9,173 bases of DNA from Saprospiraceae bacterium (GTDB lineage Bacteria; Bacteroidota; Bacteroidia; Chitinophagales; Saprospiraceae): NCBI GenBank assembly GCA_020528935.1, contig JAJDFU010000497.1, positions 1 to 9,173 of the forward strand, written 5' to 3'. Below the pieces are notes generated by a model that was given only the letters and a program-made list of their open reading frames with translations, made no database searches and was not told the DNA's origin. The translations under genes were made by a program, and so were the position numbers. This document shows, one piece after another, positions 1 to 6,778 of the stretch (positions are counted from its first letter, which is position 1; every line of letters begins with the position of its first letter).

Positions 1-12
1 ATATTGGTATAA

Positions 13-231
13 GGAACAGGCACCCACCTGGTGAACGACAAGGAAGTCAGCCCCGGCCGGATCAGCATGGCCATCCGCTCGGTAACGGCTTCCAGCCCGG
101 TCAATCGCGAAAACACCACCGTGACCATAGCCGCGGAAAAAGGTACGCCTTTCGACTACGTGCTCAACGTAATGAAAACGGCCAACAACCTGCGGATGAA
201 GGCCATTCTCGCGACGCAGCCCAAAACCTGA
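13..231 (+). CDS. exbD: ExbD/TolR-family proton-channel subunit, C-terminal part only
   Basis: This is the periplasmic C-terminal part of an ExbD, the subunit that with ExbB couples proton flow to TonB. The visible protein reads LVNDKEVSPGRISMAIRSV and later EKGTPFDYVLNVMK...ILATQP, which match the ExbD periplasmic fold (strand, helix, then the conserved DKGTPYG-like turn and last helix). The N-terminal tail and the single membrane helix are missing. The reading frame is closed by a TAA at 10-12, so the gene cannot continue upstream in this frame as sequenced; the +2 frame is open from base 2 to base 31. A GTG at 31 could formally start a 66-residue protein, but that would lack the membrane anchor, so a frameshift or an error near the window edge is more likely. 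The stop is 7 bases before the second exbD, so the two are cotranscribed. Confidence 0.75.
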   Translation, partial: GTGTHLVNDKEVSPGRISMAIRSVTASSPVNRENTTVTIAAEKGTPFDYVLNVMKTANNLRMKAILATQPKT

Positions 232-238
232 TCCACGC

Positions 239-643
239 ATGGGAATTACCAAACGCAATAAAGTCAGCGCCCAGTTCAGCATGTCGTCCCTGACGGACAT
301 CATCTTCCTGCTGCTCATCTTCTTCATGCTCACCTCCTCCCTGGTGGCACCGAACGCCCTAAACCTCAAGCTGCCCAGCAGTTCCTCCCAGCGGGTAGTG
401 AGCACCGACCGCCTGGACCGGATTTCCATCTCCGCCTCCGGCGAGTATTTCCTCAACGGCCGGCAGTTCAGCCTGCGCAACCTGGAGCGCGAGCTGGCCC
501 GCAGAGCGCGCAGCAGCTCAGCCCGGCTCAACCTCACCATCGAACCGGCCCCCGGCACCCCCACAGAGTATGTCGTCTCCGTCATGGAGCTGGCCATGCG
601 CTACGACATCAACGGCATCCTGGCCACCGGCGAAGGGCGTTAA
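239..643 (+). CDS. exbD: ExbD/TolR-family biopolymer transport protein
   Basis: A complete 134-residue ExbD, normal length for the family. It has a short cytoplasmic N-terminus with basic residues (MGITKRNK), one membrane helix at about residues 17-37, and a periplasmic domain to the end. The sequence SMSSLTDIIFLLLIFFMLTS carries the single conserved aspartate (D20) at the membrane boundary, which is the residue ExbD uses for proton translocation. The C-terminal part ends PGTPTEYVVSVMELA...INGILATGE, parallel to the preceding partial ExbD. Two adjacent and diverged exbD genes are common in Bacteroidota TonB operons; ExbB is presumably upstream, outside the window. The start is the only ATG near the beginning of the conserved region and lies 7 bases after the upstream stop. 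Acts in the inner membrane. Family assignment is secure; which outer-membrane receptors it serves cannot be told. Confidence 0.93.
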   Translation: MGITKRNKVSAQFSMSSLTDIIFLLLIFFMLTSSLVAPNALNLKLPSSSSQRVVSTDRLDRISISASGEYFLNGRQFSLRNLERELARRARSSSARLNLTIEPAPGTPTEYVVSVMELAMRYDINGILATGEGR

Positions 644-651
644 CAAAATCA

Positions 652-659
652 AAAGGAGG
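652..659 (+). promoter_or_regulatory. Strong Shine-Dalgarno-like AAAGGAGG upstream of the TonB gene
   Basis: The purine run AAAGGAGG is a near-ideal Shine-Dalgarno sequence, unusual here because other starts in the window, except the last gene, have weak ones. It lies 54 bases before the ATG at 714, too far to serve it directly. It is 6 bases before an ATC at 666 that is in frame with the TonB gene and has no stop between. It may mark a non-canonical start, a former ATG, or a standby site. Confidence 0.4.
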
Positions 660-713
660 GCGGCGATCGAACGTTTCGCGTCGCGACCCGGGTTTTACTA
701 CAAATACTTCACC

Positions 714-1580
714 ATGAGTACTGCTTCCCCCAAGACGGCCAACCGCAACAAGGCCCGCCTGGCCAGTGCCCTCTGGCTGGTGCTCTTGCTGCTCATCCTC
801 ATCCTGCCCATGCTCACCTATCAGACGCCGCCCCCCGGCCAGGAAGGGATCCTGGTCAACCTGGGGCTCCCGGAGCAGGGCCAGGGCGAACAAAATGCCG
901 CACCGGCCGAGGTTTCCGAGCCCCTGCAAGAGCAAGAACAAGAGCAAGAACAGCCCCTGGAGGAACAAGAGGCCGTGGAGGAAATCCAGCCCGAACCCGA
1001 GCCGGAGAGCCCCGAAGAGGTGATCACCACCGACGATCCCGAGCAGGTTCGCCTGGAGGAGGAAAAAAAGCGCCAGGAGCGCGCCGAGGAAGAAGCCCGC
1101 CGACGGGAAGAACAACGGCGCCGCGAAGAAGCCCGGCGCAAAGCCGAGGAGGAAGCCCGCCGTAAGGCCGAAGCGGAAAGAATGAAAGAAAATATCGGCG
1201 ACCTCTTCGGCGAGGGCGAAGGCAAGGGCAATACCGGAAAGCCCGGCAACCAGGGCGATCCCGAGGGCGACCCCAACGCCAAAAAACTGGAGGGCATCAC
1301 CACCGGCTCCGGTGTGGTGGGTGGCGGCCTGGGCGATCGCGGGGTGGGCTATTCGCCCAAGATCACGGACGATTCCCAGAAAAAAGGAACGGTAGTCGTG
1401 CGGGTGTGCGTTGATCGCGAAGGCAAGGTGACCTCGGCTGAATTCACCCAGAAAGGCTCTTCGGTTTCGGACAACCACCTGGTGCAACTGGCCGAGCGCA
1501 ACGCCCGCCAATGGCGTTTCGACAAAAGCAATATCGACAAGCAGTGCGGGACCATCACCTACCGCTTTACCCTGCAATAG
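714..1580 (+). CDS. tonB: TonB-family energy transducer with TolA-like stalk
   Basis: A 288-residue protein with TonB architecture. It has a short basic cytoplasmic end, one membrane helix at about 17-36, a Gln/Glu/Pro-rich stretch at about 54-110, a highly charged Glu/Arg/Ala/Lys helix at about 112-160, a Gly/Asn/Asp-rich linker at about 161-215, and a C-terminal TonB domain from about 224 (GTVVVRVCVDREGKVTSAEF, then LAERNARQWRFD and ITYRFTLQ). The C-terminal domain should contact outer-membrane receptors while ExbB/ExbD drive the membrane helix. The charged stalk looks more like TolA than classical proline-rich TonB, so a Tol-like role is possible. Two cysteines, C232 and C278, lie in the periplasmic domain and could pair. 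I chose ATG 714 because the frame runs back into exbD without sensible protein, though an ATC at 666 has a better ribosome site. It follows the exbD genes directly. Confidence 0.88.
   Translation: MSTASPKTANRNKARLASALWLVLLLLILILPMLTYQTPPPGQEGILVNLGLPEQGQGEQNAAPAEVSEPLQEQEQEQEQPLEEQEAVEEIQPEPEPESPEEVITTDDPEQVRLEEEKKRQERAEEEARRREEQRRREEARRKAEEEARRKAEAERMKENIGDLFGEGEGKGNTGKPGNQGDPEGDPNAKKLEGITTGSGVVGGGLGDRGVGYSPKITDDSQKKGTVVVRVCVDREGKVTSAEFTQKGSSVSDNHLVQLAERNARQWRFDKSNIDKQCGTITYRFTLQ
927..950 (+). repeat. Two perfect 12-bp tandem copies inside the TonB gene
   Basis: The unit CAAGAGCAAGAA occurs twice back to back and encodes part of a QEQEQEQEQ run (about residues 72-80). Each unit is 12 bases, so gain or loss of a copy would keep frame and change the length of the periplasmic linker by four residues. 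Confidence 0.85.
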
Positions 1581-1670
1581 AAAAAGACAGGCTGCAGGCC
1601 CTCAGCTGAGCCCCTCGCCAACGGTCGCCGGGATGTTGCTGAATTCTCTTTTGGCACCTATCTTCCCTCC

Positions 1671-2954
1671 ATGAATTACGCGGAAACCCTCGCCTACCTC
1701 TACGAGCAGCTGCCCATGTTTCAGCGCATCGGGCCGGCGGCCTTCAAGAAGGACCTGAGCAACACCTGGGCCCTGATGGACGAGTTGGGGCATCCCGAGC
1801 GCCAGTTCCGCAGCATCCACGTGGGCGGCACCAACGGCAAGGGTTCCGTAAGCCACATGCTGGCGGCCATCCTGCAGGCGGCCGGCTGGAAGGTGGGCCT
1901 CTACACTTCGCCTCACTACAAGGACTTTCGCGAGCGCATCAAGATCGACGGCCAACTGGCCGAGCGCAAATACGTGGTGGACTTCGTACAGCAGCACCGC
2001 CCGTTCATTGAAGCGCTCAAACCCAGCTTCTTCGAAATTACGGTGGCTATGGCCTTCGACTACTTCGCCCGGCAAAACGTGGATGTGGCCGTCGTAGAAG
2101 TGGGCATGGGCGGCCGGCTGGACTCCACCAATGTGCTCACTCCCCTGCTGAGCGTGATCACCAACATCAGCTACGATCACATGCAATTCCTGGGCGACAC
2201 CCTGGAGCTTATCGCCGGAGAAAAGGCCGGCATCATCAAGCCCGGCGTACCGGTAGTGATCGGCGAAACCCAGGCCGAAACGCGACCGGTCTTCGAAGCC
2301 AAAGCCCGGGCGTGCCGCTCAGCCATCGCTTTTGCCGACCAGGTGTACGAAGCCCGCCCCGGCAAACCCCTGCTGCTACATCGCGAATACCAGATAAACC
2401 GGATGGGCAAACCCTATCTTCGAAACGCACTGGTCAATGCCCTGGGCGCCTACCAGCGATTCAACCTGCAGACCGCATTCCAGGCTGTGGAAACCCTGCC
2501 GGCCGAATTTCAACCGGAAGAATCCGCCATCCGGCGCGGCCTTTATGAACTGCGCAACCTCACCCGGTTTCTGGGCCGCTGGCAGGTGCTGGGCCGCCGC
2601 CCCACCATTCTGGCCGACAGTGCCCACAACATCGGCGGCGTCGCCCTGGCTGTCAAGCAGCTCCTCGATATCCCCCATCGCCACCTCCACATGGTGTGGG
2701 GCGCGGTGGCCGACAAGGATCCACTCCCCCTGCTGGAGGTCCTGCCCCGGCAGGCCACCTACTACTTCGTGCGACCGGATGTGCCCCGGGGGCTGGAGGC
2801 CGAAAAACTCCGGGAAAAGGCCCACAGCCTGGGCCTGCAGGGCAAGGCCTATGCATCGGTGGACAACGGCCTGAAGGCCGCCCGCCGCAAGGCCGGAGCG
2901 GAAGATCTTATCTTTGTGGGCGGAAGTATATTCGTGGTGGCTGAGGTGGTGTAA
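1671..2954 (+). CDS. folC: Bifunctional folylpolyglutamate synthase / dihydrofolate synthase
   Basis: A 427-residue Mur-ligase-family enzyme of normal length that adds glutamate to dihydropteroate and/or folates using ATP, in the cytoplasm. The P-loop is HVGGTNGKGSVSH with the GKGS core at residues 56-59. It is followed by TSPHYKDFRERI (79-90), the omega-loop region typical of FolC. Next come VVEVGMGGRLDSTN (141-154), then ISYDHMQFLG and EKAGIIKPG (166-192). The C-terminal domain has RFLGRWQVL (299-307), the family's DSAHN motif at 316-320, VWGAVADKD (342-350), and the usual ending FVGGSIFVVAEV. The start ATG lies 90 bases after the TonB gene stop. A TonB-type operon followed by folC is a known arrangement in Bacteroidota, so they may be cotranscribed. 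All key motifs are present; I see nothing broken. Confidence 0.96.
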   Translation: MNYAETLAYLYEQLPMFQRIGPAAFKKDLSNTWALMDELGHPERQFRSIHVGGTNGKGSVSHMLAAILQAAGWKVGLYTSPHYKDFRERIKIDGQLAERKYVVDFVQQHRPFIEALKPSFFEITVAMAFDYFARQNVDVAVVEVGMGGRLDSTNVLTPLLSVITNISYDHMQFLGDTLELIAGEKAGIIKPGVPVVIGETQAETRPVFEAKARACRSAIAFADQVYEARPGKPLLLHREYQINRMGKPYLRNALVNALGAYQRFNLQTAFQAVETLPAEFQPEESAIRRGLYELRNLTRFLGRWQVLGRRPTILADSAHNIGGVALAVKQLLDIPHRHLHMVWGAVADKDPLPLLEVLPRQATYYFVRPDVPRGLEAEKLREKAHSLGLQGKAYASVDNGLKAARRKAGAEDLIFVGGSIFVVAEVV

Positions 2955-3075
2955 AATAAGGTGAAGCCGGGGTTGAGCTAGTCGCTAAATTGCTGAATGT
3001 CATTACAGGTAGACAGTAGTAATACCCACAAGGAAATGGTCCGGGATTCTCAAACCAATTCGAGTCGAGTATATG

Positions 3076-3119
3076 CGCTATCCAAACGGTTTGGGCGCGC
3101 TCAAACCGTTTGGATAGCG
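3076..3119. repeat. Perfect 18-bp inverted repeat with 8-base loop
   Basis: The arms are CGCTATCCAAACGGTTTG (3076-3093) and its exact reverse complement (3102-3119), separated by GGCGCGCT. Each arm also contains its own near-palindrome, CAAACGGTTTG in the left arm and CAAACCGTTTG in the right, so the site could present several dyads to a dimeric protein. There is no T-run after it on either strand, so it is not a standard intrinsic terminator. It lies in the 273-base gap (2955-3227) between folC and the next gene, 121 bases after the folC stop. An extra CTCAAACC at 3049-3056 repeats bases of the right half (3100-3107). Possible roles are an operator, an unconventional transcription end for folC, or a remnant of a small mobile repeat. 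Confidence 0.9.
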
Positions 3120-3158
3120 GTATTCTGGGGTTTCAGGGATTGAACGCCACAAACGAAT

Positions 3159-3187
3159 AGGACATTTTATCCTTGAAATAGTATAAT
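3159..3187 (+). promoter_or_regulatory. Weak promoter candidate before the large membrane protein
   Basis: TATAAT (3182-3187) sits 17 bases after AGGACA (3159-3164), a 4/6 match to a -35 box, while TATCCTTG (3168-3175) matches 7 of 8 positions of the Bacteroidota TAnnTTTG element but lacks a TTG at the expected upstream spacing. Both lie within 60 bases of the start at 3228 in the AT-richest part of the gap. A promoter is expected here, but which signal is used is uncertain. Confidence 0.25.
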
Positions 3188-3227
3188 ATGCCCCGCAGAT
3201 TCGTCACACCAAAATCATACCCCCTTG

Positions 3228-5372
3228 ATGAAAGCTGACCGGCTGCTCGGCTTACTCGCACTCGCCCTGGCCGGCGGCCTGCTGTTTGCTTCCCGCTTCG
3301 GGCTGCACATCCTCCATCCCTGCCACTACTCCTGGCTGCTCCCCCTCAAAACCGACCGCTCCTACGACTTTCTGCACTGGCTGTACTATAAGGAATCGGC
3401 CCCCTCGTTTCCCTTTGGCATCATCGAGCACTTCGGCTTCCCGCAGGAAGTGCCCCTGATCTACACTACGGCCATTCCGCTCATCGCCATCCCTGCCAAA
3501 GCCCTGGACCCCCTCCTGGGATCGACCGTCTGGCAGCCCTACGGCTGGTGGATGCTGCTGTGCTGGATCCTGCAGGGGGTCGTCGGTTGGCAGTTGCTCC
3601 GAAGCATGGGCATTCGCCGGTTCTGGATCCGGGTGGCAGGCACTTCCTTGTTCTGGCTGTCGCCTTTTCTGCTGACGCGGGTGGACCACATGTCGCTCTG
3701 CGCCCACTGGCTGCCCCTCGGCGGGCTGTGGCTTTATTTCGAGCCCTCCTGGCAGTTCCGGAAGAAAATGATGCTTTGGTTTCTGCTCTCGGCCCTGTCG
3801 CTTCTCAGCCATCCGTATTTCGTGCTCTATGCGCTGGCTACGGGCCTGGCCCTGGTCTGGCAGGGGCTGAGCCAGGGACAAGCCTGGCGAACGGTCGGCT
3901 TCTGGCTGCTCGGCTACGCCGGATTCATGACGGGACTGCTTTTCGCCTTCGGATACTTCATCTTTCCCACGGACAGCTATCTGGAGCGCGGCTACGGCAT
4001 TTTCTCGGCCAACCTCAACACCTTTTTCAACAACATGGGCCGCACCAATGCCCCCCTGGACTTTCCGAATTACACCGAGGGGCAATACAAGGAGGGCTTC
4101 GGCTACCTGGGCCTGGGCGGCCTGGGCCTGGTCCTCCTGGCCATACTCTGGGCCATACGCCATCCCCGCGCATTGCGGAACCGGCTCCGGAACCATTGGC
4201 CCATAGCGGTAGCGGTCCTCCTGCTGTTCGCATTCAGCCTGTCGAATGTGATCAGCTTCAACGACCGGGGGTTCACCGTTCCCCTGCCCGATATGGCCAT
4301 CCGGATCGCCACGGTGTTTCGCTCCACGGGCCGCTTTGTGTGGATGCCGGCCTACCTGCTGCTGGCCCTAGGCTGGTGGAGCCTCGATCGCTTCCGTTTC
4401 CGGCCGCTGCTCACCTATGCCCTCCTGGCCGGGCTTCTGGGGCTTCAGCTGTGGGACATATGGCCCAAGTTGAAGCGCGTATATAAGCCCGTAGCTCTGG
4501 AAGCCCGCATGCCCTTCCCGGAAACTCCCGTCAAAGAAGCCTTTGCCGGCGCCGGCCGCATCATCACCTACCCGCCCTACTCCCGCACAGTACAGGAAAA
4601 AGACGACATCACCGACCTGATCTTCTGGGCAGCTCAACACCACAAACCCATCACCACCGGCCATCTGCCCCGCTTCAACCGGCCACTGCGACAGGCTACT
4701 ATGGACAGCATTGAATCCGCCGTGCGGGAAGGGCAATTTGAAAAGTTTCCCAGAACGCTTTGGATCTACAGCAAAACGACCGCCCCGCTTTTTGCACAGC
4801 AGGAGGGCCTGCAGACCTTTCGCTCCGGTCCTTACTATTTTGCTTTTCCACCGGCCGTGCCCGTCCCGGCTTCTTTCTTCACTTCAGCCGCTCTGGAAAA
4901 GGACCGCACCCGATTGGTTCACCTGGCGGACTTCCTGCGGGAAACCGACCATACCTACCTCATCATCGCAGCACAGGACGAAGCGCAACGTGAACTGGAC
5001 GACAAAGCGAGAACCTATTTCCGCACTCTCGGCTCAGCGGCAAACACCCTGGAATTTCGAGGAAGCTGGGCCGCCGTTTTTTCCAAAGACCATCTGATCG
5101 CCGAACAGATACGCGGGCGGAGAGAAGGCCCCGCCGAACTGGAGGTCGAACTCCGGTCCCGGGACGGCAGCGAACAGGTGCGCAAGCTACAGGTCCGGTC
5201 TGCCGGCATGGAGGCAGGCAACCTCAGCTACATCGGCTGGAAGGGCGGGGAGAACCTCTCCGGAAAACGGCGCGGGCTGAACATGGTCTTGCTCGACGAA
5301 GCGCTCGAACCGGTCGAGATACTAAACCTGGACACCTACCTGACCATTTATCTGGCCCGCACCGCGGAGTGA
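3228..5372 (+). CDS. Large polytopic membrane protein resembling DUF6311 (GT-C-like)
   Basis: A 714-residue protein. The first 410 or so residues are strongly hydrophobic, with roughly ten membrane segments. After them a soluble domain of about 295 residues follows, probably outside the cytoplasmic membrane. Near the N-terminus the segment YDFLHWLYYKESAPSFPFGI, then FGFPQEVPLIYTTAIPLIAI, resembles DUF6311 proteins. FRSTGRFVWMPAYLLLALGW at about 364-383 is the other recognisable block. DUF6311 proteins look like GT-C glycosyltransferases or polymer-export enzymes, so transfer of a lipid-linked sugar is a reasonable but unproven guess. A TTG at 3225 directly precedes the chosen ATG. The gene stands alone between gaps of 273 and 174 bases, so its neighbours give no functional hint. 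Recognition is from memory of the family, without a search. Confidence 0.72.
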   Translation: MKADRLLGLLALALAGGLLFASRFGLHILHPCHYSWLLPLKTDRSYDFLHWLYYKESAPSFPFGIIEHFGFPQEVPLIYTTAIPLIAIPAKALDPLLGSTVWQPYGWWMLLCWILQGVVGWQLLRSMGIRRFWIRVAGTSLFWLSPFLLTRVDHMSLCAHWLPLGGLWLYFEPSWQFRKKMMLWFLLSALSLLSHPYFVLYALATGLALVWQGLSQGQAWRTVGFWLLGYAGFMTGLLFAFGYFIFPTDSYLERGYGIFSANLNTFFNNMGRTNAPLDFPNYTEGQYKEGFGYLGLGGLGLVLLAILWAIRHPRALRNRLRNHWPIAVAVLLLFAFSLSNVISFNDRGFTVPLPDMAIRIATVFRSTGRFVWMPAYLLLALGWWSLDRFRFRPLLTYALLAGLLGLQLWDIWPKLKRVYKPVALEARMPFPETPVKEAFAGAGRIITYPPYSRTVQEKDDITDLIFWAAQHHKPITTGHLPRFNRPLRQATMDSIESAVREGQFEKFPRTLWIYSKTTAPLFAQQEGLQTFRSGPYYFAFPPAVPVPASFFTSAALEKDRTRLVHLADFLRETDHTYLIIAAQDEAQRELDDKARTYFRTLGSAANTLEFRGSWAAVFSKDHLIAEQIRGRREGPAELEVELRSRDGSEQVRKLQVRSAGMEAGNLSYIGWKGGENLSGKRRGLNMVLLDEALEPVEILNLDTYLTIYLARTAE

Positions 5373-5414
5373 TTGTGGCTTACATCAGGACGCTGCGGTT
5401 TGGGCACAAAAAAA

Positions 5415-5437
5415 GGTACCCCTTATGGAGTACCCCT
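5415..5437. repeat. Small dyad with duplicated GTACCCCT
   Basis: GTACCCCT occurs at 5416-5423 and 5430-5437, and GGTAC (5415-5419) can pair with GTACC (5430-5434) around a 10-base loop. On the minus strand the hairpin is followed by seven T residues, so it resembles a weak minus-strand terminator, yet no minus-strand gene reads into it. On the plus strand it begins the leader before 5547. Confidence 0.4.
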
Positions 5438-5470
5438 AAAACTATAAACAAACAAAAAACATTAGCGATT

Positions 5471-5524
5471 ATGAAACAGGGCTCTAACAATGCTTCTGCA
5501 AAAGGGTTCAGTCTGATTCTTTAA
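5471..5524 (+). other. Possible 17-residue leader ORF
   Basis: ATGAAACAG opens a frame ending in TAA at 5522-5524 and coding for MKQGSNNASAKGFSLIL. It is preceded by a long A-rich stretch (5438-5460), the kind of unstructured leader often found before Bacteroidota genes. It lies 22 bases before the start at 5547. KGFSLI resembles the start of a prepilin motif, but the stop comes at once, so this may be a leader peptide, a gene remnant or chance. Confidence 0.15.
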
Positions 5525-5546
5525 ATTTCGCGTTCAACGGCAAGGC

Positions 5547-6227
5547 ATGGATAAAACACTGGGACGAATATTGCTGATCATCGCCGGAGTGCTGTTACTC
5601 CTGGCCCTAACCCGCATGCTGTGGGCTTTTCGGGTGGCTCTGGTCGGAGCGGTTGTGGTGATTGCCGGCTACCTGATCTACTCCCTGTACATGGGGCTTA
5701 GCGATGCGCAGCAGGCCAAAAAACGCGCCAACAGCCTGGCCGGCCAGATCGAGGGACGCCTGGCCTATTGCCGGGAGCAGCTGGCCGAGAGCCAACAAGA
5801 GATCGACCGCATACAGGGCCACATCCGGGAGATACAGGGGTACCAAAGCGAAGACACCGCTCTGGGCGAAAAAAACACCGAGGAACAACGCCAGCTTTTG
5901 CGCGGTTTCCAGAGCGAGCTCAAGCTTCGGCACGCCAAGGCCAGCTTCTACCGCCGCTGCATCCAGAAGCTGGAGCACATGCTGCACAACCAGGAAGTGG
6001 CCGAAAATCTGGCTTCCAAAAAAGAAGAACTCCGGCGCCTGCAGGAAGAGCGCTACGAAGACATCGCCGATCTGGAAGAACTGAAGTCCACCATCGAGAT
6101 GGACACCATGCACCTCAAGACCATAGACGAACTATCTTCCCGCATGCTGGAAAGCAATAGCCTGGACCACGCCCTCTCGCTCAAGAACGAACTCGAACAA
6201 ATGACCCGCGACCTGGATGAGCTGTAG
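5547..6227 (+). CDS. Unrecognised two-pass membrane protein with long coiled coil
   Basis: I do not recognise this 226-residue protein. Two hydrophobic segments lie at about residues 7-23 and 28-49 with a short turn (TRMLW) between them, so both ends should be on the same side. From about 53 to the C-terminus the protein is charged and heptad-like (Glu, Lys, Arg, Gln and Leu), predicting a long coiled coil of about 170 residues, with single cysteines at 75 and 138. The composition recalls membrane-anchored scaffold or stress proteins, but no diagnostic motif such as PspA's is visible. The ATG at 5547 is followed at once by a clean membrane segment, which supports the start. Its stop is 10 bases from the stop of the convergent thioredoxin-like gene. 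Real coding is well supported by the consistent composition and the helical pattern. Confidence 0.8.
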   Translation: MDKTLGRILLIIAGVLLLLALTRMLWAFRVALVGAVVVIAGYLIYSLYMGLSDAQQAKKRANSLAGQIEGRLAYCREQLAESQQEIDRIQGHIREIQGYQSEDTALGEKNTEEQRQLLRGFQSELKLRHAKASFYRRCIQKLEHMLHNQEVAENLASKKEELRRLQEERYEDIADLEELKSTIEMDTMHLKTIDELSSRMLESNSLDHALSLKNELEQMTRDLDEL

Positions 6228-6237
6228 CCACCCTAGC

Positions 6238-6720
6238 CTACTTCTCCGCCATGCGCTTCAGCTCGCTCAGCAGCTGATCGGCCGGTTTGTAGCCGGGTGA
6301 AATGGCAATGCGTTCCTGATTTTCGTTGAGGTACACATAGGAAGGATAGCCCAGCTTGCCGTCCAGCAGGGAGTAGGCCAGCTCGTGCACGCCCCGGCGC
6401 CCCACATTGCGGAACTTGAACACCTTTCCGTCGTAATTGATATCCTCGCGCTGCTCGGCATTGAGCTTGACGGGATAGAAATTGGCATTCAGGAAACTCG
6501 CCACTTTTTCGTCCTTGAACGTGGTCTGATCCATGCGCTTGCACCAGCCGCACCAGTCGGTATACACATCCACGAAAAACTTCCGGGGCTCTTCTTTATT
6601 GGCTTCAATGGCCTCTTCCCAGCTGTACCACATCACCCCTTTATCGGGCGCGGGCGCTTCGGATAGGGGAGCGGCAAAAACGGGGAAAAGCAAACAGGTG
6701 AGGACAGACAAAGCGTTCAT
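6238..6720 (-). CDS. Exported thioredoxin-fold protein
   Basis: A 160-residue thioredoxin-like protein from ATG 6720. After a hydrophobic N-terminus (residues 4-18) comes the fold: KFFVDVYTDWCGWCKRMDQT with the CGWC active site at 57-60, and GYPSYVYL with the expected cis-proline at 126. The insert DGKVFKFRNVGRRGVHELAYSL between them is typical of Bacteroidota thioredoxin-family proteins. It probably acts as a disulfide reductase or isomerase in the periplasm. The N-terminus lacks a basic residue before the hydrophobic core, so the signal peptide is imperfect. The frame stays open upstream to 7026, and an in-frame ATG at 6771-6773 would add MLCIEVVSFIFPGKTER, placing Lys and Arg before the hydrophobic run. 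I keep 6720 because that extension starts inside a low-complexity leader. The gene is divergent from the FKBP gene and convergent with the coiled-coil gene. Confidence 0.88.
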   Translation of the reverse strand: MNALSVLTCLLFPVFAAPLSEAPAPDKGVMWYSWEEAIEANKEEPRKFFVDVYTDWCGWCKRMDQTTFKDEKVASFLNANFYPVKLNAEQREDINYDGKVFKFRNVGRRGVHELAYSLLDGKLGYPSYVYLNENQERIAISPGYKPADQLLSELKRMAEK

Positions 6721-6778
6721 ACGTTCGGTTTTTCCGGGAAAAATAAAGGAAACCACTTCAATGCAGAGCATGCCGGAT

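Noticed and set aside
570..713. N-terminal extension of the TonB gene back to 570
   Set aside because: The extension overlaps the end of exbD and has no TonB-like sequence; only the part from 666 on deserves consideration.
609..1577. Long minus-strand open frame of 322 codons opposite the TonB gene
   Set aside because: It mirrors the low-complexity Glu/Arg/Ala and Gly-rich codons of the TonB gene, giving Leu/Phe/Ala-rich nonsense with no domain.
2955..3075. Hidden gene in the gap after folC
   Set aside because: Stops occur in all frames, no domain-like translation is seen, and base composition is AT-richer than the genes.
3548..4486. 312-codon plus-strand frame inside the DUF6311-like gene
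   Set aside because: It is a +2 frame shadow of a clear membrane protein, rich in Pro/Arg/Ala/Gly as expected from GC-rich codons read out of frame.
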